64,000 nucleotides of DNA. Source: Arthrobacter sp. M4. GTDB taxonomy: Bacteria > Actinomycetota > Actinomycetes > Actinomycetales > Micrococcaceae. The stretch covers positions 434,001 to 498,000 of the forward strand of contig NZ_JAIWYX010000001.1 in the NCBI RefSeq assembly GCF_020251205.1, written 5' to 3'. Below, one piece after another: positions 7,401 to 14,661 of this stretch. The notes beneath the pieces were generated by a model that was given only the letters and a program-made list of their open reading frames with translations, did not search any database and was not told where the DNA came from. Positions within the stretch are counted from its first letter, which is position 1, and every line of letters starts with the position of its first letter. Made by a program: the position numbers and the translations under genes.

Positions 7401-8534
7401 ATGTTTTCCACCCTGAGTACGCGCCGCGCCGTTGTAATCGAGGACGACCCCGACATTCGCGAGCTGCTCGTGCACGTCCTTCGGGGCAAGGGCTTCGAAG
7501 TCTACGAAGCCGGAACCGGAGACGAAGGCATCGACGTCATCCGCGAAACGCGTCCCGAACTGGTCACACTCGACCTCAATCTGCCGGACGTCGATGGGCT
7601 GGAAGTCTGCAGGGTCCTACGCGGATTCTCCAATGCCTTCATCATCATGATCACGGCTCGCGGTACCGAGATCGATCGTCTCAACGGCCTGGACACAGGC
7701 GCGGACGACTACATCACCAAGCCGTTCAGCATCAAAGAATTCCAAGCGCGGGTGGACCGCCTCTTCCGCCGCGTCAACGTTCCACTGGCCGCCACTGGAG
7801 CACAGCCACCGGTCCCAGACAGCGAGCTGGTTCGAGCCGCCGAGGTGCAACGAAGCCTCCTTCCCGGGGACTCCCCGGAATTGGACGAATACGACGTCGC
7901 CGGCGGTTTCCGCCCGTCACGCAGCGTCGGCGGCGACTTTTACGACTGGTATCCGACACAAGACGGCATGCACCTGACCTTTGCCGACGCCATGGGCAAG
8001 GGAATGGGCGCCGCGCTGATAGCAGCAACTGCCCGCGCGGTCATGCGCTCGGTAGCGTTGGAGTCCGACGTCGGCCAGGCCTTCGAATCGGCCAGCCGCA
8101 CTATCGAAGGAGACCTCGAGCAGTCCGGATCGTTTATCACCGTCTTCCACGCCCGCCTTCATGCTGCCTCCGGCAAAGTCAGCTACGTCGACGCCGGCCA
8201 TGGCCTGGCGTTGCACATCCCCGCAGCCGGTCCCGTCCTACGGCTCCTTTCTGCGGGGGCACCCGTAGGTGCTTGGACCGAACAGCGCTGGCAATCGGCC
8301 TCAATCGAATTGGCCCCGGGCGACGCGCTGGTGGTGGTCAGCGACGGCGTGCTGGATGCCTTCGCCACTATCGATGAGTTCACTGCGCATATTGCGGCGA
8401 CAGTTCGGGAGCATGCCTCGGCCGAGGAGGCCTGTAATGCGATCCTGCACTTGGCGCCCGACTGGGAGGCGGAAGACGACGTCACCGTGGTGATGGTCCG
8501 CCGCACCGCAGGATTCGCAGGAAGTAAGGGCTGA
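7401..8534 (+). CDS. Response-regulator receiver fused to PP2C-type (SpoIIE) phosphatase
   Basis: The 377-residue protein has an N-terminal receiver domain: acidic pair EDD at 14-16, phospho-acceptor Asp58 in LVTLDLNLPDVDG, Thr85 and Lys107 in DDYITKPF. A PP2C/SpoIIE phosphatase follows from about residue 145: EVQRSLLP, SVGGDFYDWY, FADAMGKGMGAAL, DAGHGLALHI, VVVSDGVLDA and DDVTVVMV, with the metal-binding Asp residues intact. Proteins of this RsbU/RssB-like layout dephosphorylate anti-sigma-factor antagonists and so control general stress responses. No partner kinase or antagonist gene is adjacent, so the input histidine kinase and target are elsewhere. ATG 7401 fits the domain start; upstream in-frame codons are antisense to the aldo/keto reductase remnant. 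Confidence 0.88.
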   Translation: MFSTLSTRRAVVIEDDPDIRELLVHVLRGKGFEVYEAGTGDEGIDVIRETRPELVTLDLNLPDVDGLEVCRVLRGFSNAFIIMITARGTEIDRLNGLDTGADDYITKPFSIKEFQARVDRLFRRVNVPLAATGAQPPVPDSELVRAAEVQRSLLPGDSPELDEYDVAGGFRPSRSVGGDFYDWYPTQDGMHLTFADAMGKGMGAALIAATARAVMRSVALESDVGQAFESASRTIEGDLEQSGSFITVFHARLHAASGKVSYVDAGHGLALHIPAAGPVLRLLSAGAPVGAWTEQRWQSASIELAPGDALVVVSDGVLDAFATIDEFTAHIAATVREHASAEEACNAILHLAPDWEAEDDVTVVMVRRTAGFAGSKG

Positions 8535-8774
8535 GTTTAGTCAGGAGTTGCGGGCCGCTAAGGCGGTGGCGAGGGCGCTCGTTGAACTGAGTCTGGGTAC
8601 GGACAGCCATCATCAACGGAGGGCCCGCCGCCGTCGCTCCCTTGCCGGCCTGAGCGAGGCTTCCGCCACCAACGGGGGGCCAACAAACGGCGCGGCTGTC
8701 GAAATGCGGCATTTCCCGCCGCCCGTCGGGAGTGCGACGCGTGACACCGAGCCCTAACGATTTAGTCATTGTCG

Positions 8775-8803
8775 TTGCCGGGCGCTGCAAGCGCACATAT
8801 GCT
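8775..8803 (+). promoter_or_regulatory. Putative sigma-A promoter of the cold-shock gene
   Basis: TTGCCG (8775-8780) and TATGCT (8798-8803) are separated by 17 bases. This would give a 5' leader of about 65 bases before the csp start, consistent with the structured leaders of cold-shock genes. The preceding stretch 8535-8774 holds no gene that I can support. Confidence 0.4.
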
Positions 8804-8873
8804 GGCGTCCGAGGGCAACGTGAACGGACTCGGCAAAGCGAATCCGCCAAAAAACGCCCAGGAGGAAAAAGGA

Positions 8874-9077
8874 ATGGCAACCGGTACGGTCAAATGGTTC
8901 AACGCAGAAAAGGGCTACGGCTTCATCGCGAACGATGACGGAAGCGCAGACGTGTTCGCTCACTACTCCGCGATCACCGGCGGCGGATACCGCAGCCTGG
9001 AGGAGGGCCAAAAGGTCACATTCGACATTGAACCGGGTCAAAAGGGACCACAGGCACAAAACATCCGAATCGTGTAG
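8874..9077 (+). CDS. cspA: Cold-shock protein (CspA family)
   Basis: The 67-residue protein is a complete cold-shock domain. RNP1 appears as KGYGFI and RNP2 as VFAHYS (family VFVHFS), after the invariant start [15 protein letters not shown]. Csp proteins bind single-stranded RNA and DNA, melt secondary structure and act as RNA chaperones in the cytoplasm. The ATG at 8874 is set by AGGAGGAAAAAGGA just upstream; the open frame continues further upstream but is not Csp-like. Two small differences from the common form are Ala and Tyr in VFAHYS. A strong terminator follows about 90 bases downstream, so the gene is monocistronic. Confidence 0.95.
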   Translation: MATGTVKWFNAEKGYGFIANDDGSADVFAHYSAITGGGYRSLEEGQKVTFDIEPGQKGPQAQNIRIV

Positions 9078-9164
9078 GCGGACGCCTTTGCTGGGCCAGG
9101 TAAGTCGCTAATCCGCGCGCCTTTACCATTCCAGAGTTTCATCGAAATCGTCGATCAGGCCCAC

Positions 9165-9204
9165 AAACGTGCGCCCCGGGACTTCCCGGGGTGCACGTTT
9201 TTTT
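9165..9204 (+). terminator. Rho-independent terminator of cspA
   Basis: A 14-pair hairpin (ACGTGCGCCCCGGG paired with CCCGGGGTGCACGT, one G-U wobble, loop ACTT) is followed by a run of seven T. It lies 88 bases past the csp stop and is the clearest intrinsic terminator in this part of the window. Confidence 0.9.
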
Positions 9205-9370
9205 GTTTTGAGGACTGGAGAACTGAACTTGCTTGCAGCGCCACAGCGGCTCTTTCATGAACCGAACCTTCCTTCTAACACGAACGAGACTGCCGGACTG
9301 CCGCGAGCAGCGGGCAAGGATTGCACCGGCAGCTGTTGCTGCCACTTGCAGTTCGTGCACCAAAAAGTTA

Positions 9371-9398
9371 TTGCATTTATCCTACAATGATGTATCTT
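9371..9398 (+). promoter_or_regulatory. Regulated promoter copy A (shared with 44493 and 52376)
   Basis: TTGCAT-N16-TATCTT, with the core ATCCTACAATGATGTAT (9379-9395) filling the spacer and touching the -10 box. Nearly the same 28 bases occur at 44493-44520 (plus) and 52376-52349 (minus). The core contains the inverted repeat ATACA-N4-TG(T/A)A(T/G) when read on the opposite strand, and is most perfect in the 52.3 kb copy. The position between -35 and -10 fits repression. It lies 285 bases before the MFS start. Bases 9205-9370 hold nothing that I can identify. Confidence 0.65.
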
Positions 9399-9597
9399 TA
9401 GTGGTGTAAGTCACGTTCGGGCAGTTCGGCGGGAATCACTGCATCAAGGCATGCAGTGCTCTGCTCCGCTCGCCCGAGAACAACTTCGTAGCGTATTGGC
9501 TCAGCTGTGACGCGTGCGGCATGCGGTGTACCCAGATCAGCACCCAGGCCCATCGCCCATCGGAGGCCGATGCCCTCATTGACCGGGAGGTCAAACC

Positions 9598-9687
9598 ATG
9601 TTCAAGCGCCAACTTCGCAGTGCCGCGGACGAAGCGGAAACCACGCCAGCCACGCCAGCCGTCAGGAGTGCCCAGTGTCAGCCATGA
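9598..9687 (+). CDS. Short upstream ORF coupled to the MFS gene
   Basis: ATG 9598 has a good ribosome site (GGGAGG, eight bases upstream) and opens a 29-codon frame beginning MFKRQLRSAADEAET. Its TGA at 9685-9687 overlaps the MFS start codon as ATGA. The peptide is polar with an Ala/Thr/Pro-rich middle and matches nothing I know. It sits inside the 285-base leader produced from promoter copy A. It may be a translated leader that couples or gates MFS translation rather than a functional protein. The Shine-Dalgarno quality and the exact overlap are seen directly; the role is inferred. Confidence 0.5.
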   Translation: MFKRQLRSAADEAETTPATPAVRSAQCQP

Positions 9688-11012
9688 ACAACGCAACAGA
9701 GAACCGGAGCCTTGCCTCGACGGCAAGCAAACGACGCTTCCTGATCAGAATGGTCACCGTTTTGATCGGGGGCATGGTTCTGGATGGCTACGTCCTCGGC
9801 ATTATCGGACCGGTATCAGGAAGGATGGCGGCGGACCTGCAGCTCACTGCGTTTTGGCAGGGCCTGATCGCCGCGGCCGCCCTGATTGGGATCCTGATCG
9901 GCTCACCGCTCGGTGGCTGGGCCGCCGACAAATGGGGCCGCAAGCCAATCTTCATGTTCGACATCGGCCTGTTCGCCATCGCGTCGGCAATGCAGTTTTT
10001 CGTCGACTCGCCGGTGCTGCTCATTGTGGTGCGACTCCTGATGGGTATAGCCATTGGCACCGAATACGCCGTCGGGTGGCCCCTGATGGCTGAATTCTCG
10101 CCAACCCATCTGCGGGGGCGTCTCATGGCCGCAATGGGAATCGCTTGGTATGGCGGCTTCATGATCGCGTTCCTGATCGGCCATCTGCTCAATGAGTACA
10201 CCAGCTTGAGCTGGCATTTCATCCTGGGTACCAGCACGTTCATCGCAGTTGCCATCTTCCTGGCCCGGCTCGGAATGCCGGAGTCACCACGCTGGCTGTG
10301 GAGCGTAGGCCGCAAGGACGAGGCCCGCGCCCTCGCCGCAAAGTACATGCACGACGATGCGCTTGACGACGTCCAGCACGAGGATGTTCGCAAGGGCAGC
10401 TTCAGGATGCTGTTCTCCAGGGAGTACTGGCGCTCTACGCTCTTTATCTCAGGATTCTGGTTCTGCGCCGTGACACCCTACTTCGCGATCGCCACCTTCG
10501 CTGACAGCGTGTTGCAGCAGTACGGTCTTGCCGGCGGACTTGCTGGCGGAGTGGGGCTGTCCGCCGTCGCCCTGGCCGGGGTGGTAGTTACGTTCCTGTT
10601 GATCGAAAAGATTGGCCGACGCACGCTGACCGTCCCTGGGCAGTGGCTGTGCGGCATCGTCCTCGCGATCATCGGTCTGTGGGCCGGCGCGCCAGCCATC
10701 ATTGTGCTGATCCTCTTCCTGGTCTTCTCCTTCTTCAATGCGGGGTATAACACGTTGACGAACGTCTACCCGGGCGAAGTCCTACCCACCGAGATTCGAG
10801 GGATAGGAACGGGTTTCGCCGCCGCTGTTAGCCGTATTGGGGCAGGCATCGGAATCTTCCTCTTCCCCATGTCCATGGAGGACCTCGGACCCGGTCCCAC
10901 CATGCTGATCGCCGCCGGCGTGGCCATCGTCGGTGCCGCGCTGGCCCAATGGCTGGCGCCGGAGACGAAAGGCAAGACGCTCACCGAGGCCGCGGCAGCA
11001 TACTCGCACTAG
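9684..11012 (+). CDS. MFS transporter, sugar/organic-acid porter type
   Basis: The 442-residue protein has twelve hydrophobic helices and the MFS signatures: GGWAADKWGRKPIF between helices 2 and 3, RLLMGIAIGTEYAVGWPLMAEFSP at helix 4-5, and PESPRWLW after helix 6. The second-half loop is IEKIGRRTLTVPG, and PGEVLPTEIRG and APETKGKTL come near the end. The PESPRWL and PTEIRG motifs place it with the sugar-porter/metabolite clade. The substrate is not readable from sequence. ATG 9684 (MNNATENRS) is chosen for its AGGAG and the coupled short ORF; the longer frame upstream is leader sequence. Transcription from promoter copy A links it to the ABC importer and flavin oxidase far downstream. A hairpin terminator follows. 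Confidence 0.88.
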   Translation: MNNATENRSLASTASKRRFLIRMVTVLIGGMVLDGYVLGIIGPVSGRMAADLQLTAFWQGLIAAAALIGILIGSPLGGWAADKWGRKPIFMFDIGLFAIASAMQFFVDSPVLLIVVRLLMGIAIGTEYAVGWPLMAEFSPTHLRGRLMAAMGIAWYGGFMIAFLIGHLLNEYTSLSWHFILGTSTFIAVAIFLARLGMPESPRWLWSVGRKDEARALAAKYMHDDALDDVQHEDVRKGSFRMLFSREYWRSTLFISGFWFCAVTPYFAIATFADSVLQQYGLAGGLAGGVGLSAVALAGVVVTFLLIEKIGRRTLTVPGQWLCGIVLAIIGLWAGAPAIIVLILFLVFSFFNAGYNTLTNVYPGEVLPTEIRGIGTGFAAAVSRIGAGIGIFLFPMSMEDLGPGPTMLIAAGVAIVGAALAQWLAPETKGKTLTEAAAAYSH

Positions 11013-11041
11013 GCTCAACCGCCAAGGACTCTCCCCTGGCC

Positions 11042-11080
11042 TGTAGCCCCGTTGGGACGAATGGTCCCAGCGGGGCTACA
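11042..11080 (+). terminator. Hairpin terminator after the MFS gene
   Basis: GTAGCCCCGTTGGGAC pairs with GTCCCAGCGGGGCTAC around a short loop. The stem has sixteen pairs and is 30 bases past the stop. There is no strong T-run, so it may act as a weak or bidirectional terminator. Confidence 0.65.
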
Positions 11081-11159
11081 AGCCTTTAGATCTCTGCAGC
11101 GGCCGGCGGTGCCATGCCGTGCGCACGTCCTTTTCCGGGTAATCCCACACCTCGGGTTG

Positions 11160-11225
11160 TTATTCAAGAGTTCTCTTGACAAGAGTGCCTTCTGGGAGTT
11201 CTTATTCAAGTATCTCCTTGAATAA
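11160..11225 (+). promoter_or_regulatory. Paired inverted repeats upstream of small membrane protein gene
   Basis: TTATTCAAG-N6-CTTGAATAA (11202-11225) is a perfect 9-base dyad. Another dyad, TCAAGAG-N2-CTCTTGA, lies within 11163-11178, preceded by the same TTATTCAAG half-site. The spacing and proximity to the start of the next gene (about 10-20 bases) suggest a two-site operator of a MarR- or TetR-type repressor that blocks initiation or translation. The 11081-11159 stretch holds nothing else. Confidence 0.5.
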
Positions 11226-11233
11226 GAAAGGGG

Positions 11234-11737
11234 GTGGTGGCCTTGTCCACCATCCAAACTCCCCAAAGGCAGCAGTCCCGCCTCCGGACAGGGGCTGCAC
11301 TTATGACGCTGGCCGGCCTGGCTTTCGTGGGATACGCCGTAATCTTCTTGGTACTGAACTTCACGGACGCGTTCCTCGAGCTGGGCATCGGCCCCGATCA
11401 AGTGAATAAGGGGAAGGCAGAGATCGAGGCATTCAGCCCGCAGCTGTATCATTACATCAGCCATCTGCACATAGCGGTCAGCGGCTTCATTGCTGCGACT
11501 GGTCTGGCCGTCGCAGGCTTGTCCTGGTATGGGGTTCGCCGCGGAGAACGGTGGGCCTTCGCCACAGCCGTCATAGTCCCCATCGTCGGACTCGCCGTGG
11601 CCCTCCCCGCGCACTACCCATGGGGTTTGGCCACGCTTGGTCACCTCGGCCTGATCTACCTCGCCGTCGTCGTTTTCCTTGTCGGAGTCGTGACAGCCTA
11701 CAGCGGACTGCGGAGCCCCGCGACGACACAGCACTGA
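11234..11737 (+). CDS. Four-helix membrane protein, unknown function
   Basis: Up to 167 residues with four hydrophobic helices (GAALMTLAGLAFVGYAVIFLV, HIAVSGFIAATGLAVAGL, AFATAVIVPIVGLAVAL and LIYLAVVVFLVGVVTAY). A soluble loop of about 35 residues between helices 1 and 2 holds ELGIGPDQVNKGKAEIEAFSP. I recognise no named family. The frame opens with GTG 11234 and GTG 11237, but the AAAGGGGG ribosome site is better spaced for TTG 11243, giving MSTIQTPQRQQS, which may be the true start. The operator-like dyads just upstream imply specific repression. Divergent or convergent neighbours give no functional hint. Confidence 0.65.
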   Translation: MVALSTIQTPQRQQSRLRTGAALMTLAGLAFVGYAVIFLVLNFTDAFLELGIGPDQVNKGKAEIEAFSPQLYHYISHLHIAVSGFIAATGLAVAGLSWYGVRRGERWAFATAVIVPIVGLAVALPAHYPWGLATLGHLGLIYLAVVVFLVGVVTAYSGLRSPATTQH

Positions 11738-11786
11738 CCGTTAGTCGATAGATCGGATCGCGTCAGCGGCGACCGAGTAGTTGACC

Positions 11787-12401
11787 CTACTGCTGGCTGA
11801 TGTCGATGCCCGTGACCGGCGCGCCCGCGCGCTCGTACGCGAGCGAGATCGCGCCCTTCGGGAATGCCTGCGGTGGCTCCGCGAATCGGAATGCAGCCGG
11901 CACCACGGTGCCGTCGGCGAACAGCCGCTTGCCCGATCCCAAAGTGAGTGGGTAGAGGAAGAGGTTCAGGCGGTCGACGAGGTCGGCCTCGAGCAGCGAC
12001 CGCACCAGGTCGCCGCTGCCAATGACATGGATGTCGTCGAACCGGTCCTTCAGTGCAGCCACCTCCGCGACGTCCGATAGCGCAGTGGTGCCCTCCCATG
12101 CCGGATCGGTCAGGGAGCGAGACACGACGAACTTTGGGAGAGCGTTAAACGTCACCGCGATCGGGTCGTCGTCGCCCCGGGTAGGCCAGAACGCCGCGAA
12201 GATGTCGTAAGTCTTGCGTCCGAGCAGCAGCGCGTCCATGCGGTCGATGCCAGCACCGATCACCGCGCCGGTCTCGTCGTCGAAATATGCCCCTTGCCAG
12301 CCGCCGAAGTTGAAGCCTCCCTCTCGGTCCTCGTCAGGGCCGCCCGGTGCCTGGTACACGCCATCCAGGGTGATGAACAGGTCGACGGAGAGGATTCCCA
12401 T
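11787..12401 (-). CDS. Dihydrofolate reductase / RibD C-terminal-like family protein
   Basis: The 204-residue product starts MGILSVDLFITLDGVYQAPGG and has the RibD_C landmarks: ALLLGRKTYDIFAAFWP, PKFVVSRSL, IHVIGSGDLVRSLLEADLVDRLNLFLYPLTLGSGKRLF. It belongs to the YwjB/YyaP group of NADPH-dependent reductases of unknown substrate. The start at 12401 is preferred over the longer frame because AAGGAG lies seven bases upstream. It is only distantly similar to the family member at 222-839, so the two are probably not recent duplicates. It is monocistronic and convergent with the membrane-protein gene. The 12450-12598 gap shows nothing notable. Confidence 0.88.
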   Translation of the reverse strand: MGILSVDLFITLDGVYQAPGGPDEDREGGFNFGGWQGAYFDDETGAVIGAGIDRMDALLLGRKTYDIFAAFWPTRGDDDPIAVTFNALPKFVVSRSLTDPAWEGTTALSDVAEVAALKDRFDDIHVIGSGDLVRSLLEADLVDRLNLFLYPLTLGSGKRLFADGTVVPAAFRFAEPPQAFPKGAISLAYERAGAPVTGIDISQQ

Positions 12402-12598
12402 GGCGTACTCCTTCGGGTGAACGGCTGACCGAATGCCACCTCCGTGCATCGACCGGACGGCTCAGAGTCGGCATCACTGCATGCCACACTAGCGACGAAC
12501 GCATCTCAGGTCGAGAGACGGCGGCACGGCAACAAGGCGGATGGCGGTGGCGTGGGAGCGGTAGCTCTTTCCCGCGGTGCGGGGATCTGCTCTGTGTG

Positions 12599-13261
12599 TC
12601 AGTTCTTGGACATCAGGCCGATGCGGTAGGCCGCGGCGACCAGCTGGCCCCTGTCCCTTGCATTGAGTTTGGCCATTGCCCTGTTGATGTGCGTCTTAAC
12701 CGTGAGCGGGGAAATGAAGAAGGCCCTGGCGATGGCCTCATTATCCAGACCCTCGGCGGCCGCAATCACGATGTCCCGCTCACGTGCCGTGAGTGCTGCT
12801 GCCAATGCAGCGTCCTGGGCCGTGGGCACGGTGCCGGATCCAGTGGAGAGGTGACGCAGCAGTGCCTTCTGGGCGCGCTGCGAAAGCGTGATATCTCCCT
12901 GCGAAGCCTTCCGCACCGCGTCGATGATCTCCTCTGGGCCGGCGCTCTTGCTCAGGAAGCCATCGGCGCCCGCCCGGAGAGCTTCGAGCACATCTGGATC
13001 ATCGTCGAAAGTGGTCAGGACGATGATCTTGGTATCTTCGAGCTCAGGCTGGGCGCGAATAAGACGGACTCCCGCAGTTCCGTCGGTCCCTGGCATACGA
13101 AGATCCATGAGGACGACTTCCGGACGAATCTCCTGCGCCAGGAGCAGAGCTTCCCTGCCATTGCCGGCCTCGGTTCCCACACGGAATCCTGCGGATTCAA
13201 GAATCGCCCGAAGGCCTACTCGGATGGCGGGCTGGTCGTCGACCAGCAGGACCGTGATCAT
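12599..13261 (-). CDS. NarL/LuxR-type two-component response regulator
   Basis: The 220-residue protein has a receiver domain with phospho-acceptor Asp53 in VVLMDLRMPGTDG, acidic DD at 8-9 and a Lys in GFLSKSAGPEEI. A C-terminal LuxR HTH follows at about 150-210 (LTARERDIVIAAAEGLDNEAIARAFFISPLTVKTHINRAMAKL). It is the DNA-binding output of the two-component system with the histidine kinase just upstream, whose stop overlaps its start (ATGA). No target operon is evident from position; the divergent glycoside operon at 14.6 kb is a candidate because its promoter region lies directly beyond the kinase gene. Family call is certain, target unknown. Confidence 0.93.
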   Translation of the reverse strand: MITVLLVDDQPAIRVGLRAILESAGFRVGTEAGNGREALLLAQEIRPEVVLMDLRMPGTDGTAGVRLIRAQPELEDTKIIVLTTFDDDPDVLEALRAGADGFLSKSAGPEEIIDAVRKASQGDITLSQRAQKALLRHLSTGSGTVPTAQDAALAAALTARERDIVIAAAEGLDNEAIARAFFISPLTVKTHINRAMAKLNARDRGQLVAAAYRIGLMSKN

Positions 13262-14457
13262 GCTCCTGCTTCTTCCGTTGGCTCAGTTGCCGCCAAGGGC
13301 AGTGCCGCCCTCAGCACGAACGATCGCTGGCGCCTCCCCGCCTCAAACGACCCTCCGGCGGCAATAGTGCGTTCCCGCATGCCGATCAGTCCGAACCCCC
13401 CGCTTCCCGGGCCGCTTCCCGCATCCGCCACGGCATTCTCAATGTCGATCCGAAGCTTGTCACCGCTTCTGTAGACGTGCAATGTCGCCGCGCCGGTTCC
13501 ATGGCGATGTGCATTCGTCAGGCCCTCTTGGATGATGCGGTAAAGAGCCGCGTCTGACGACGCTCCGAGCGGCGGATCGAGGTCGATGTCCGAGCGAAGC
13601 TCCATCCCCAGGCCGCGGAACGAATCGATGAGGGCAGGAACCCCTACCGCACTAGTGGGCGTGCGAACAGGCTCGTCCTCCGTCCGGCGAAGGACGGAGA
13701 GGATGTCCTGCATCTCGGTCAGGACATTGCGGCAGGCTTTGCTGATCTCTGTAAGGGAGTTATGGACGGCCGGGGTGGGTGCAGGAATAATCCGCTCCAA
13801 GGCGCCCGCGTGCACGTTGATGACCGCGACATTATGGGCGACGGCGTCATGAAGATCCCGCGCAATGCGTAGCCGCTCTTCAGCCATGCGGTGCATGGCC
13901 TCGCTTTCGCGAGCATCGATGGCCGCCTGTGCACTCCGGTTGAGCGCAGAAATGTAGTTCTGGTGATTGCGGAGGGAAAGGGCGATTCCGAGGACCGCAG
14001 CCGTCCACAGCGGCGACACCAACGCTGTGGGTTCGAGCGGACCCACCTTGAAGACGACCATGGCGAGGATGTACTGCGGGAGACACACAATGATGCCAAT
14101 GATGATCGACAGGCTTCTTGACCGTCGAAGCGGAACAGAGAAGAGGCAGATCTGAACCAGCGTCCACACCGTGAGGTTGTAGCCCGGATCCAAGACGATG
14201 CCCGCGCCGGCCGCGGCACCGATGAGGCTTGCGCTCACTGGAAACTTTCGGCGCAGCCCAACGCAGATCGCTGCAACGGCCAAACGCGAGAGGCTCATGA
14301 TTGAAGCCCCGAGGGTCAGCTCGCGGGACAGCTCGATGATCACCATAAGAACGGCGACAAAGTCCAGCGACAGTTCCCAAGTCCTTGTCGCCAACATCCC
14401 AGGTACCTCCGTAGCCGCGGGACGCAACCTCAGAAGGTGATGTGACCTGGGCATCAT
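13258..14457 (-). CDS. Sensor histidine kinase, NarL-partner type (HisKA_3)
   Basis: The 399-residue kinase has about five or six N-terminal helices (residues 30-165) with almost no extracytoplasmic loops. A HisKA_3 dimerisation helix follows with phospho-acceptor His203 in RIARDLHDAVAHNVAVI. The HATPase_c domain has the N-box ITNAHRHG-like stretch LTNAHRHGTGA and the G-box GSGGFGLIGMRERTIAAGG. The compact membrane sensor suggests it detects an envelope or membrane signal. GGAGGAGG lies close upstream of ATG 14457 and a second ATG follows directly. It overlaps its response regulator by ATGA. Its own promoter region is shared back-to-back with the glycoside operon. Confidence 0.92.
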   Translation of the reverse strand: MMPRSHHLLRLRPAATEVPGMLATRTWELSLDFVAVLMVIIELSRELTLGASIMSLSRLAVAAICVGLRRKFPVSASLIGAAAGAGIVLDPGYNLTVWTLVQICLFSVPLRRSRSLSIIIGIIVCLPQYILAMVVFKVGPLEPTALVSPLWTAAVLGIALSLRNHQNYISALNRSAQAAIDARESEAMHRMAEERLRIARDLHDAVAHNVAVINVHAGALERIIPAPTPAVHNSLTEISKACRNVLTEMQDILSVLRRTEDEPVRTPTSAVGVPALIDSFRGLGMELRSDIDLDPPLGASSDAALYRIIQEGLTNAHRHGTGAATLHVYRSGDKLRIDIENAVADAGSGPGSGGFGLIGMRERTIAAGGSFEAGRRQRSFVLRAALPLAATEPTEEAGA

Positions 14458-14564
14458 CGCCTCCTCCTGATCGGTGAACCCGCGCCGGCGGAATATCCCC
14501 GATCTGCCTGCTTGATTAGAGGCTATTGCACGAATTCGCCTGCTGTCTGCCCAGTCGGCGGATC

Positions 14565-14580
14565 TACCGCGATTGCGGTA
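14565..14580 (+). promoter_or_regulatory. Perfect palindrome in the kinase/glycoside intergenic region
   Basis: TACCGC-N4-GCGGTA lies 82 bases before the first glycoside gene and 107 bases before the kinase start. It is the only clear dyad in the 14458-14661 divergent region and is a candidate operator for one or both directions. Confidence 0.3.
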
Positions 14581-14661
14581 TGCGGCCTACTGCAACTGCA
14601 CACCCAGAGTGACTGTGCTGGCCGGATGTGCGCACGAAGGGAAAGCGCGACTGTTGTCATC

